A stretch of DNA of 64,000 bases from Kudoa neothunni (Eukaryota; Cnidaria), in NCBI GenBank assembly GCA_964304625.1, contig OZ199840.1:1240001-1304000 (forward strand), given 5' to 3'. The notes beneath the pieces were generated by a model. That model did no database searches. It saw only the letters and a list, made by a program, of their open reading frames with translations, and had not been told where the DNA came from. Positions 48,042 through 60,292 of the stretch are shown here, piece by piece. Numbering within the stretch: the stretch's first letter is position 1; the number at the start of each line of letters is the position of its first letter. Position numbers and translations under genes: made by a program.

Positions 48042-48053
48042 ACGCGTGCGCAA
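48042..48053 (-). promoter_or_regulatory. NRF1-like GC palindrome before PRKCSH
   Basis: ACGCGTGCGCAA on the plus strand, 13 bp upstream of the PRKCSH start codon and identical to the 12-mer before SEC61G. Confidence 0.5.
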
Positions 48054-49261
48054 GGAAATGCTTACTCAGTTAATTTATCGAAAAATTCTATTACCAAACA
48101 ACCAAGCATAAAAACGGTAATTTATGTTAAACTGATACATCATTTTGGAGAAACTAATACATTATACGAATAATATATTTTATATTACATTTATTCTTTC
48201 GCATCAGTTTATTAATAGTACTACAGATTGACAATAATAATAATAATAACAATGATAATAATTAGGGTAAACCTACGAGATATCGCTTATTAGCATGGAT
48301 TACGATGATTAAATTTAGTTATCGGAGAACGAAATGAATATTGGTTGGTTTAAAAATATGTTTTGTCTTTATTAAATTATATGTACTGGATTTTTTTCAC
48401 GGTTTTAATAAATTATAATATATTAATTTGAATGAATGAAAAAAATAGGATTGTATTAGTACACATTTTGTGGTAGTACGCATGCGTGTACACTCAGAAT
48501 TTTCATTTTTGTTGTCTTGGTAAATTTTGTTTATGTTGATAAACAAAATAAAGTCATAAACTCTTATTTTAATTATTACAGAAAAATAAATAATATTTTT
48601 GCAGAATTTGTTATATTAAATATTTATGACTTCTAACAACAAAGCGCCGGGGTAGAAATAATTAAAAATGGACACTTTCTCTTCCAAAATTACTCGTAGC
48701 CAATTTAAATGGCACTTAATTTACCCCCTTCCATCTAAAAGTTTAATTCCAAAATTTTGATTCTAAAATTTGCTGAAATAATTCTCTTAGCTTAGTGTGT
48801 CAGAAATCTTTTTAATTTTTTACTAGAAGACACTTGTTGTTCGTTACTGTTACCCTAGTCTAATATATTATTTAATAATTAAACATTTAGGAAGAATTAT
48901 TGCTCATTTTCAATATTTTAGTTATATGCGCACAAATACTAAAATTTTCATGAAATCGATTATTTATAAACGCATGATAAAATCGCTTGACTAAGTGACG
49001 AAATAGCTTGCTGTTGGAACCATACAATAAAGCTTAGTTAACTAAATAAATAATATGTAGTTTGATAGATTTAATCTCAACTTGACTTGGGGGAAAGTGA
49101 ATCTATTTGTTATGAATTCAAATTGGTGTTTAAATAGGAACAAGAGCAACAGCGAATTCCGAAAAATATAGTTATATGTTGAGAATAATAAATGCTTATG
49201 TGGTAATTTCAAATAGAAAACTCCATCAAAATTTTCATTTATAAATGCCACAAGAGGGAAA
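48054..49261. other. Intergenic stretch
   Basis: Contains an ACGCATGCGT palindrome near 48479, unlinked to a usable frame. No gene seen. Confidence 0.45.
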
Positions 49262-49264
49262 ATG

Positions 49265-49325
49265 GCATTGAATTCGGCACAAGTTGTTCTTCAAGCGAAG
49301 TTCACAACAAGGCTTCATGATAAAT
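49265..49325 (-). promoter_or_regulatory. Candidate SECIS element in the SEPHS2 3' UTR
   Basis: About 35 nt after the stop codon the transcript reads ATGA (49318-49315), 12 nt, AA (49302-49301), a CTTC/GAAG mini-stem, ACAAC pairing with GTTGT, then GA (49276-49275). This is the order and spacing of a form-2 eukaryotic SECIS. The lower helix pairs poorly, so the call is tentative. Confidence 0.45.
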
Positions 49326-49351
49326 GTGAAATTTTGAGATGTTATTTATTT

Positions 49352-50614
49352 TCATATATCAAGGACAGTAACGTCGTCAATAATTCGAACAGTTCTATAA
49401 CCCGAAACCACTTTTCCAATGATCCATGAAGGCGTTTCATAATCTTGTTGAAGCTGATCGACAAAGTGTTGAGCGTTTTCTTGAGGAAGGCAAATCAGCA
49501 ATCCACCTACAAACCAAACTTAAATGGAACTTCACATGGATAGAAACTTACCTGATGTTTCTGAAGAAGTTCCACCAAGTAGATTAAACTTGTCACTTGT
49601 CAAATTTTCAATCTGAGCAGTGTATTTGATACAAGGAAGGGTGTGTATGATGAAATCGACGTCATTTTTCTGGTTGGAAACTAAATTTCGAGCATGACCT
49701 AACAACCCAAATCCTGTAACATCGGTGCATGCAGTTGCTTTATAGGTGTGCATTAGAGTGGCGGCATTCAAATTCAATTCAGCCATTTGTTTCACAGCTT
49801 GATCGTACATGGATTCGATTTGAGACACAGTGAAATGATCTTTGATAAGACTCCACGATGGTGTATTTTGATCTATCCATTGATGAGCGTTAGCTACAAC
49901 TTGTGTTCCCAACGGTTTGGTAAGTATAATAACATCTCCAGCTTTGGCATTACACGGCTCAATTATATCTCGTTTGCACACCACTGTAGTAGCAACACCG
50001 CCAATCATAATCCATGGATTTTTCACAGTCTGACCGCCGTTGACTGTGGTTTTCGCTCCATAAACCGCCAAATCAACGAAACCACGCATCATTTCTGTAG
50101 TCACCACCTACAGTATTAGGTGAGGTTTGTTATTGGCCTATCAAAAACAATTCTCACAGTTCTTTCTTTTTCGTCCAAATCTGTACTCACACCAAGCATC
50201 ATCAGCATATTATCACAATTGGTGACGCCCATTGCGTAAAGATCACTCAACACATTAGCACACGCTATCTTCCCCATCAAATACGGATGGTCTATGAGTG
50301 GATAGAAAAAGTCAACAGTTTGAACGACAAAGATGTCAGGAAATTTAGTAGGTAAAACACATGCATCCAACCCAATACCAAGGTAACCTTTTAACAAAGT
50401 GAATCAACACTGGTTAACTAGAAATCAGCCTACAATTTTCTGTTGATGACGAACCCTGTGGTGATATTTCCCTCTTATAACCATAGGGTTTAATCACCTC
50501 AAGCATTGCATTCAGCTCCGCTTGAGGCACCTTACAACCTCATCCTTTCAGTTTAGTGAATTTAGTTAGGCGGAATGTTTTTGATAAACCGTGCAACTCG
50601 GGGATAAACTTCAT
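49352..50614 (-). CDS. SEPHS2: Selenophosphate synthetase 2 (selenoprotein)
   Basis: Makes selenophosphate from selenide and ATP, the selenium donor for Sec-tRNA. Exons 50614-50434, 50387-50158, 50107-49552 and 49506-49352 give 373 residues. Codon 25 is TGA (50542-50540) inside LKG-TGA-GCKVPQ, exactly where SEPHS2 has its catalytic Sec, and the frame is otherwise fully open. [70 protein letters not shown] and [15 protein letters not shown] follow in family order. Phases (1, 0, 1) and short introns all fit. A candidate SECIS follows the stop. A TCACGTGA E-box lies about 65 bp upstream. An automatic caller would truncate the gene at the Sec codon. Confidence 0.96.
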
Positions 50615-51585
50615 CGTTAATTTATAAAGAAATGTGCAAATCCCCAACGAAGCCACCTTTGTTTACACAACCGTCACGTGACCAACACACATGTTTTATT
50701 TCTTCCACAGCTTTAACTCGTCCTTATATATTTGTACACTGAGATGTAACTTTAAATATTATATTATTTTTATCTTTTCATTGTTCTAATAATCCTATGG
50801 AATGATTAGAAACTGATTAATAAGTGGCAATTATAAGGCTTGTAACGCCTAATAAACATCTTTTTGCAAATATTTTATTTCGATTCTTTTTAATAAAATT
50901 AATAAATATGGGGTTCAAAAATTCAGCTTCAAGAACTATATTCCAAATCTAAAGAAAATCACAATTCGAGCAAAATCGCTCCCACGTGCAAATTCTCATT
51001 TGTTTACAAAAACTTTCATATGTACTTATTCTTCGCATACTTTAACGCAATAATTACTTATAATCACTTAAATTATTTTAAATAATAATTATTTCAATGA
51101 AAAATGATTTTGAGTGCCCCTTTATAATGTTACATTTTACAAGCTGAACAAATCAATTTATTAGAATCTTAATATACATATATAAATGTAAATATGTCTA
51201 ATTTTTGTATGTAAAAATAATTTTTTTAGTTTATAAATTTTTATGATTGATTTATATTCAGTAGATAAAATTTCAAGGCTGAATTCATGTAAAAATGTGA
51301 ATGTGGAAAATTTTATTATTGTTTAATTTTTAACGTTTGAGATTAAATGTGTGTATTAATTTAAAAAAAATTCTAAACTCTTGTATTTGTTAAAAAATGA
51401 AAGATAAGGTAGTGAGATTATAAAAAAATAAAATAAGTGATTTTTGAGTTTTTGCGAATAAATCAACTAAAGATTAAAGGTATTCGAAACAATTTTTATG
51501 ACTTTATTTGAGAAAGTTCAAAAGCATTTTAAATAAGTTTTTTTAATAATGGAAGATACAAAAATGCCATTTTTCGTTGGAAATA

Positions 51586-51622
51586 TTAACTCTCTAATAA
51601 AATTAGGGTAAATTTTTATCCC
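51586..51622. repeat. Solo terminus of the TTAA palindrome family
   Basis: TTAA then CTCTCTAATAAAATTA then GGGTAAATTTTTATCCC, the same layout as the left end at 27582-27618. No inverted partner seen. Confidence 0.4.
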
Positions 51623-53814
51623 AACAAGAGGTTGTTGTTCGTTGATGTGATTTGTTTTCTCATCATAAGACACATTTTTTTCTAATCTTCCAAAAAGATA
51701 AGAAATATATGGTTTTAAAATATTATGACTAAAAATATAAAATCCAAAAAATTTTAACATATTTACACCCCAGGAATTTTGTGGCAAAAAATTAGCCCAA
51801 TTTTTCCTTGAATTGATAAATAAAACTTTACTCATTGCATTTGTCAAATTTGAAGTTTATCGTATGGATAGACTTGAAGTTATACAGTTATTACCTCTAC
51901 GCAAGACCACGTGACTTTCCATTTTAATTTCATCGTTTCGACAATAGAAATAAATTCAACTAATATTGGTTATAAAAATGATTTAAATTACTTTAAAGTA
52001 ATTATGAATACTTTAAGATTGATATGCGAGAAGAATCTGACGAGATTGAAAATTTTGATAATATGGTTCGGAGAAAGTTTTTGAAAATGATGGCAAAGTT
52101 ACTATATGAATTATTATTGGGATGAAATATCCGTAAAGTCCCCATTCCTAAATGATCTTGCTTATCTGATTCTCTACAATCCAGAAAGCAAAATTCACGA
52201 ATAAGATTCTTAAGGTGTGAATTTGTTTCACCGAAAATTGGTTAGGGAATCATTACTGTTTGGTTCTGATGTACGAAACACTGCTGGAAAATTCATTCTA
52301 CTAGTGGTTACCAAGCTTGTTCTCATGAAATGTTCTATTTTTTTGAAAACAATGATTCAAATATTTATTACATGATATAAATGTGAAAAATACTACAAAA
52401 TTAAGCTTGGTTGAAAACTGACATGTCGTATTTTAACAAATACAATTTTCGTAAGATTATGAGGATTACTGCTAGGAATGTTAGTTGTTTACAGCTGAAT
52501 CTATCTTTTGGATTTTTCCGTTTTATATTTTCTGAAATAAAATATTGTTAAAATTTTTTCGCCACATTATTCCTATCCATTTTTAGAAATATCCCTGTCA
52601 CTGATCACTGAATTTAAAAGGAAAATTACACGGATATCACTTATTCTTTGGGACAATCAAAAAAATTATTCATTTATCACTCACAGATATCTAGAATCAG
52701 ATTAAGGTTCATCATTAAATTATTAGAAATGAATAATATTTGATATCTTTCTTTTATAAGGCATCAACAGCATTTTTGTGCCCTTCTCTTATAATTTATA
52801 GAATAATCCTCAATTTTATAACCAAACTAAGTTATTTGCTTCTAAAAATTTTTCAGAATAATATATATAATTAACTTGAGGATACTTATTCATTTTTATA
52901 TTTTAATTATATTTTAACTAAATATCTATTTATATTTAAATAAACGTAATTTATTTAAATTCAAAATATACTAACATACTTGAAAACGCATAAAGGCAAA
53001 ACTATAAATAAAAATATTCTTTTTACAATTCATTATTTAAATATAATTAGTTTAAAATGTATCCATTATGAAAGAACTAAACATCTCATCACCGACTACC
53101 AGGAGAAGTTGTTATTTCGCGCTAGTTTTAATAGCTATTTTTATTACTATATATGTGCGTTAATAATTGCGTAAAACCGAGTGAACCCAATTTTAAACAC
53201 TTTTTTCTATCCCCCGATAATTGTGTTAAACGTTTTAACTACTATATATATACATATATATTTGATCCACATGAATTATAATCACGTTTTTTAGCATAAA
53301 TTTAATAATCCATCTCTTGGGCATTCCCAAAAATTTACAAAAATAATAATTTCCCCGAAATAGTCCATTCAAAAACACTTCAAGGTTGGTTGTTTTAATT
53401 TTTAAACTAATTCATGTGTGTCAATCTTTCCGATTTACTTTGACTATCGTCCACTAGATCTCTTTATGTATGAATAAAACTTACGCCTACTTTAGAATCG
53501 AGATATTGATTGCATCAGTTCACATTCGTAAGAATGCGGATTATTTAATTTAGCCAAAATTTTATATTTGATATTATTAACTAATCTTTAACACGATAAA
53601 TAAATAAGGTTTAAAAATATAACAAATTGTTGATTTCTCTAATAGCAAGCTAAAAATTCACTTAATTCACTAGACACAACCACCACTCGGTAAATTAAGA
53701 TAAGAGTAGTTTCTTAAATTATTTAAGGTCTCAATTAAAGTGTAACACTTCGTTTGACTCTATTCTAGTAATAAAGTAAGGTGAGACGTGAGTTTAAGAT
53801 TAGTTTGCTAACAC

Positions 53815-53826
53815 TCGCGCACACTC
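53815..53826 (+). promoter_or_regulatory. GCGCAC motif before PDCD5
   Basis: TCGCGCACACTC stands 5 bp before the PDCD5 start codon, again a GC-rich GCGCA word at the start of a housekeeping gene. Confidence 0.35.
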
Positions 53827-53831
53827 AAGTC

Positions 53832-54652
53832 ATGAACCCTCACCATGATCCACAGAAAGCAGAAGAGGCACGTTTACAGTGAGTTAAAATTCGTCTTTTG
53901 TTATTTTATATACTTGCTTGAATTATAAACGTATTACAACCTATTTTTGCAAATTTATTTATATCAGCCGTTTCGTACTGTCTAATTACGTTTCTTAACG
54001 ATGATTACGTGTAAAATTTTTAAAACAATGTATGATAACAGATAATTAGTTTAAATGTCATTAATTCAATTCATTTACTAAACTGAAACAATAACGTTAT
54101 TGTGAAGTTTGTTTGTGTTGTTGTGCACTTATTGTTCTGCTTTAAATATCAACTAATCACTAATTAGCATATTAGATTACAAAAAATAATGAATTCTCTA
54201 TTACAAAAGTTATGATTATATATTTAGAGAGATGGAAATGCGCAGAAACGCCCTCTCTCAAATTCTCGAACAGGATGCTCGTGCTCGACGTATATTTTTC
54301 ATTTCACCAAGGTTGTCATTGTTATATTTTGTTAATGGAAACGATTAGTTTCGAATATTGCCATGGTGAAACCTGAGAAAGCACGGCAAATTGAGAATGG
54401 ATTAATTTCTATGGCACGATCTGGACAATTAACATCTAAAGCAACTTTTGCGATTTCACTGTTGTGATTCAAATGTTTTAGGTGAATGAGGAGATTTTGG
54501 TGAATATTATCGAACGTTTTAACAGTGAAACAAGCGCCGAAAAAAGACCCATCGTCGTAAAAAATTGGAAGCCAATTAATAAACTAATTTAAATAATTAA
54601 GATCAATAGAAGGAGATATAAGATCGACGACGATGACGAGGACGAAGAATAG
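53832..54652 (+). CDS. PDCD5: Programmed cell death protein 5
   Basis: Small DNA-binding/chaperonin-binding protein linked to apoptosis and TRiC regulation in animals, with an archaeal counterpart. Five exons (53832-53878, 54228-54289, 54349-54440, 54482-54556, 54602-54652) give 108 residues against about 125 usual. [37 protein letters not shown] and GLISMARSGQL match the three-helix core, INRRRYKIDDDDEDEE matches the NRRKVMDSDEDDDY tail. The first intron is 349 nt, the others about 41-59 nt. Intron 3 starts with GC (AAA-GCAACT) rather than GT; only that junction joins TSK to VNEEIL as in the family. Confidence 0.95.
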
Positions 54653-55353
54653 CTTTCCTTCTTTTTATGATTGTCTCAAGCTCTCTAAAAAATTTTATAT
54701 AAATAGATTTCACTCATGTTTGTGTGTTTGCTTACGTTCCTTCTGTCTGCGTATATTTTGTTTTTCATCCTGTCAGGCGGTGTGTTTTGATTGAATGTGG
54801 TGATTTTTTTACTGAGTATAATAACATAATCAGGTTGTTCGTATCTGATAAAGTCGTCATGTTTTTCGCGTACAATATTTGCTTGGGATTTGATAGCCTA
54901 ATTGTATAATTATAAACGTGGATTTTCATTTAATCTGCTTGTCGTTAAGCGGCCATATTATTAGTTAAATAAATCATAAGCGCAAGCGAATATATCGTAT
55001 TTAAGCTATTAAATATTTACTATACATATATATTTAGATTTTGATAAGTTTGGAATAGCGATTGTATTAACGTAGCCTTATTCACAAGCTTCGATATTAT
55101 TTTACCGTTAAATAAGACATTGTTGTCGTTGTTATAGTTATTAAATGGTAATTGCAATTTAATTAATTTTAGTAATTGATTTTATTGTTCAAATTCAATA
55201 CACAGTTTATGAATGACTTCCAATTGTGCTACCAAACAAAGCATTAATCTTCTAAACTTTACATTTATAAGAAGCAATTAAATCATAGTGTGATGTTGGG
55301 TGTTTAAAACTAGGAATTTTACATCAAGAGTTGTAAATTTGGATTTAAATATA
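54653..55353. other. Spacer between PDCD5 and KCTD
   Basis: The two genes are convergent; both 3' ends fall here. Nothing else seen. Confidence 0.5.
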
Positions 55354-56347
55354 TCATGAAAATCGTATTAATTTCTGAAAAATTTAACGTAAAATAGCGC
55401 ACGAATTTGTATTGTCTAAAAATTACTTGGACAAGTTTCCAGCCGTCGCCAATAGTAGCTAGAGTTGAAGCGATTTCTGCATGGTTAAGATTCATCACTC
55501 TGTAAATGACTCGGTGTTCCTATACGCAAAAAAGATTAGGAACAGAACAAATATATGTAGATAATAAAGCTATTTTTGTGGTAATATAAAATTGGCTAAC
55601 TTTAACAAAATTACAACTGGAAGGTTCAATTAAAAGAGTTATAAGAATCTAATAAATTTAATCTAGTTATCGTAATATAGACCAGAATAAATTATGGTTG
55701 GCCATTAGATGGAAACATGACTGAAAATAGGAACAATTTTATTAGAGATCCTAGAAATAACTTCTTTAATAAAAATGACAAAAGCCCATATGCCATTTAA
55801 GTTATGACTTAGATGGCCAATATTCACCCTTAAAACAAACGTTTCCAGCCTTAAAATTATCAAATGAGAGTTATTTATCTTTAATGATGTTTAAAAACTA
55901 CAAAGAGAGAAATTACATGAGTGGGGTTGCGCATTCTTGATGGGATGAGTTCTTTGAGAGCATCAATGCGAAAATAGTCAGCTTCCAGAATAATGGCTAA
56001 ATCACATAATTAAGTCGGTGGCACCATATCCACAACAAATACCCTCCAGATCCAGTACATCATCAACAAACAACTCGTTGGTTCTCATATAATAAAGTAC
56101 ATGCCTAAAAATGACTCCGTCTCTATCGAAAAAAAATTCTTCATGTACATTTCCTCCATTAGCCTAAATAAAAAAGGAGTCGAATTCCAATTGTTCTTAC
56201 AATGAGATCACCACATTAAAAATATACACTGCGATTATCAATCACTTCTTTGATCAGACTATTGGGGAATTTGCTTATTGTTCGATAAGTGGTTTTGTAA
56301 GACGCACCCCCGACGTTGAGAGTTATCACATCATTCACTTTTGGCAT
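55354..56347 (-). CDS. KCTD-type BTB/T1 domain protein
   Basis: Likely a substrate adaptor for Cullin-3 ubiquitin ligase, as for most KCTD proteins; it lacks any channel segment. Exons 56347-56228, 56163-56043, 55996-55917 and 55519 onward. The T1/BTB fold begins at once: MPKVNDVITLNVGGASYKTT, then the family FDRD (HEEFFFDRDGVIFRHVLYYM) and ILEADYFRIDALKEL. The last part reads STLATIGDGWKLVQ, similar to the short C-terminal module of several KCTDs. The end is uncertain: a 54-nt stop-free intron would give a stop at 55354, while read-through ends near 55319. About 144 residues. I cannot assign a KCTD number. Confidence 0.85.
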
Positions 56348-57754
56348 TTTGTTAGATTTAATACAAATGTTATTGTTAACGAAGATATTTAGATATGATT
56401 ATAGTGGTATTGGGAATAGTAAGTACACCTCAGAATCGATAATAATGCAATATATATACCGATTATATTTTTTATCAATTATACATAACTAATATAACTC
56501 TTTATTTTAAATCCGACAGACTTTTCTTGTTTAAGTATACTAATAAGTATAATTGGCTATATTTTATCGTTAACGCGATTATACATGTTATCTAACGTTA
56601 GAACATGACTTGAACTGGTCATGAATATAGGGTGCTTCAAGCACATTTCTATTTGGTTAAAGTGCATTTAATTGAATGAAGTTGGTTAACCCCAAAACCA
56701 TATTATTTTTATCTATCTATTTATATATTAATGGTATTAGCATTGAATCTTTGATGATAATCGCTTTCGGAAATATTTTCTATTCAACAATTTATGTTAA
56801 ACCTTCCCCCAATTGCCGTTTCCCTTAATTCAAAGCACGCATTTTTTCATTAACCCAAAACTCTCATATACTTTGAGAAATCGACATCTTTATTATTCTA
56901 GTCATAATATAACAATAATATTAATTTCGATAACACAAATTTGTCGCTTTTTAAGTCGTGATTTCATTATTTATCAAATATTTTTTACGCACATTAGTTA
57001 GAATAAAAAAAGCTTTATTCCGATAAAACTGAGTTGATATTGTCGAAAGTTTATCCGACATCGTTATACTAATTCGACATAGTAGAGTTCTGTTGATTAA
57101 TCGGAGTTTACCATGTATCGAGTGTATTTAACGATCTTAACAATTTATATAGAAAATGGCTATTTGATTGGTAGATAATTTTCAGGTGTCATTAACACGA
57201 ACTATACTTAATTATATCTAACTGTTAAGAGCGATGCGGTGGGCTAGAAATACTTAAATTTGAAAGATCCTACAAAATTATATTTTTATATAACTTGTAA
57301 ATAAGAGACGCCGAGATAAAAAAATTGATATCGCGCACACATATTATTCATGCAAATAGCCACTGCTATTTATATACAGTAAAATCTCGACTTTTGGTCC
57401 CGAATACGGAATTGAGCTTGTCTGCCCAATATCGAAGGTTTTTTTGCGCGTTCGCATTCATTTAATTATTATTATTATTTTAAGCATGATATTTATAATT
57501 ATCCTACTTTCTCAAACAACAGAAACTTTTTATACACGATTAAAATAATATACTATATATATACCTAATGTATTGCCAAATTTCAGGTATTATCCTATAA
57601 GCGTTCTTGCATGAATGAAATGAGTTAAAGTTGATTGGTTATTAGAAGCGAAATATACAATTTTTTAAAGTCATCTAGGGATGTATTATACCCCCCATAC
57701 CTTAGAGGGACCAAATAATTATTTTTGCGATTTAATAATCTTTATCTCATATAC
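56348..57754. other. Intergenic stretch with a pogo-like end
   Basis: TA-CAGTAAAATCTCGACTTTTGG at about 57376 looks like a solo left end of a pogo/Tigger-type element; no right end was found. No gene. Confidence 0.4.
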
Positions 57755-58180
57755 CAATGGTTCTCAAAATGGGTTCCGCGGAACCTTTAGGTTCTATGAA
57801 CCAGGGGCAAAGATTCCACAAAGCTGAAATGAAAAGCAACATATAATCATAACATAAGGAATTGATGCATATAGTGTCTTAGGACGCCGATGAGTTTTCG
57901 TCGATTAGCTACGCACCAACTTACGTGCATGAAGATTGTATTGCTTTGCTGTTAACAAAAATATTTTTCTTTTCCAAAAAATTACTTTAATTATTTTTAT
58001 GTTCCTATAATTGATCGTTGATAAGAAAATATAGGTGCAACATCATCTAAACAAGGCTGAAGTGGATTAACCCCAAAAAACACGGAATGCATCCCAATTT
58101 AATGAGTTTTTGAAGTTATTTTTTTATTATAAGAAGTATTAACAAAAGATTCCATTGCAAAAAAGGTTTGAGAATCACTA
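57755..58180. mobile_element. hAT-type MITE
   Basis: A 426-bp element with imperfect terminal inverted repeats (CAATGGTTCTCAAA left, TAGTGATTCTCAAA right). It is flanked by 8-bp target duplications TCATATAC (57747-57754) and TCATATAT (58181-58188), differing at one base. No coding capacity. Confidence 0.75.
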
Positions 58181-58702
58181 TCATATATTAATTGGAGGCA
58201 TTCTTTCCATATAGTATGCTTGGTTCAGATTCCATAACATACATACATACATACATCAAATTAGAATAATATTATGAATAACACCGTAATAAAATTGAAA
58301 TATATTTTATTTGTTGGACTTCAGCTACAAATAATTCATTTATCTCTCATTACTTAATGCACAAAATTTGAGTTATAAAATATTGGAATTAATGAACTTA
58401 AATTATTGATCGATCTTGTAAGACAATTTTATTATAATCACTTGAAAATTTGTTGAGAAAAATTTAAAAATCGTATATGTTAGAATTTTTGTCTATAATA
58501 CGATTAGAAGTCATGATATTAAAAATAATCTATCTATAGTGATTTATTTTGGATGAAAAAACTAAATAATTATGTATAATCCTCTTAATTCACTTTTAAC
58601 CGTTAGTTATCATGCACGACTTACATTAATGTCTTTTTAAATCACGATTGACGCAAACTTTTAGAAAACGCAAGTAATCCAGAGATAGTTAAGAGTTTAA
58701 TG
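58181..58702. other. Spacer between two hAT MITEs
   Basis: Holds an (ACAT)n microsatellite at about 58237-58256. No gene. Confidence 0.6.
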
Positions 58703-59308
58703 AAGTGTTTCCAAACATGGGAACCACACCCCACTGGTTGGGCACGGAAAATCCTGAGTATTGATATGACATGGATAATGGTGAGATAACGGAGCAATGT
58801 GGTGCACTTTGAAATCAATACCTCGATTTTTGATGTCGTTTAACAAAATTGACTACGAGTATCATAAAACAATGTCAAAAGCAATGATTAGTTATATAAG
58901 AAGAAATAATAACATTTAATGTGGATTTTACCCCTAACAGAATCTGAAAGACTTTAATTCCAATATTGCCTCATTTATCATCATGATCTTTCTTGATTTT
59001 GATTTAACATAATATAATATTGATTAAATTTCTATGTTAATTATTCATTTCCGGTTTATAAGTCCAGTATGCACGAACATCTTGCCCAATGCGGGTTGGG
59101 GATCACCACGGGTTTCACTTAAAGCTGTTTTTGACGGAGTGAAGAATTAAAGATTTAAATTTTAATAACAAAAGAAATATAAATTATTCACTTTCAAATT
59201 TTAATATGATAGTAAGCTTGATTGAAAGTTATAAGCGGGTTATGTTAACAAATTAATATTTTTTCAAGATAAAATAGGGCGCGATGGAAGAAATGTTGGG
59301 AAACTCTG
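58703..59308. mobile_element. hAT-type MITE, second family
   Basis: A 606-bp element: AAGTGTTTCCAAACATGGG at the left, inverted CAGAGTTTCCCAACATT at the right. The 8-bp target duplications are GTTTAATG (58695-58702) and GTTTATTG (59309-59316), one mismatch. No open frame. Confidence 0.75.
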
Positions 59309-60292
59309 GTTTATTGTATATGATTTGGATTTATATTGTGGTGAAAATTTACTGCTACTCTAAAATAAACCTTGTGATTCTGTTATTAAAAGCATTAATC
59401 TGCTTTAAAGATGAATGATACATAAAATATTATATAGACTCTAGTTAGTCTAATTCTCACAACAATTTATCTATATTTAGTGAATAAATGTTATCGCGTA
59501 TTTATATGGATCACAGACAAAACGACAGATCGAGAATTAACGCACATAGCAGGAGTGGCCAGACTTGCTCAAAATCGGAACTGCATTTAATGAACTTCAA
59601 ATTTTTCTCAGCCGCTAAGCGTAAAAATTATGTTTCGGGGGTTGTTATTGTACTTACATTTCGTCTCAAAGTTTTGATGTATAATGGGTTAATGTTAAAT
59701 TTATGCATTCTAATCCATAATAACTGCATAATCCTATGACTATCTAAGTGCCGAATAACTTTACGAGAAATATATAGTGAAACAATAAGCCAAATCTAAA
59801 TTTTTCAAGATCCGCGGTTCGGCCTCTCCATGCGTATACAATGGAAAGGTTAAGATTATTTTTAGATTAATCAAGGAAAAATAATGAATATAACTTTAGA
59901 ATTTCCACTAGATTAGTTTATAACTATGTCTACTTAAAAAAACTATACAGATGAATCATATTCGCTATTTACATTATATTTGTATGCACGATACCGCCTT
60001 TGGCGGCAAATGTGACCATGCGGTTTCCGCTCACTCTACAACTTTTAAACCTAAATTCTACTTATCGAGAAAATTATATATTTTTACAAATAACCTTTTC
60101 TATATTTAAAAAAAATATTAACAAATTATTTCATTCTTTAAAAAATTCTAATTAAAGGTATGGAATCACTACAAATAATAAAAACAAAATTTTCTAAAAT
60201 ACTATACCATTTGTGACGTTAAACTATATTAAATTTTGCCATCTAATCAATAATTAAAATGATGTTTAAAATATTCAATCGGCCACAACTAA
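59309..60292. other. Intergenic stretch with paired triloop hairpins
   Basis: CCGCC-TTT-GGCGG (59994-60006) is followed 8 bp later by GCGG-TTT-CCGC (60015-60025). The 59488-59739 frame has no recognisable feature. Confidence 0.5.

Larger units (their letters stand above)
50615..53831. other. Intergenic stretch with a solo piggyBac-like end
   Basis: CACGTG words lie at about 50685 (SEPHS2 promoter) and 51908. A TTAA-CTCTCTAATAAAATTAGG terminus with palindrome GGGTAAATTTTTATCCC sits at 51586-51622. The 109-codon minus-strand frame at 51518-51847 overlaps it and looks non-genic. Scattered open pieces near 52020-52350 could be transposon debris. Confidence 0.4.

Noticed and set aside
51518-51847. 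109-codon minus-strand frame
   Set aside because: Overlaps a TTAA palindrome terminus and has no recognisable motif.
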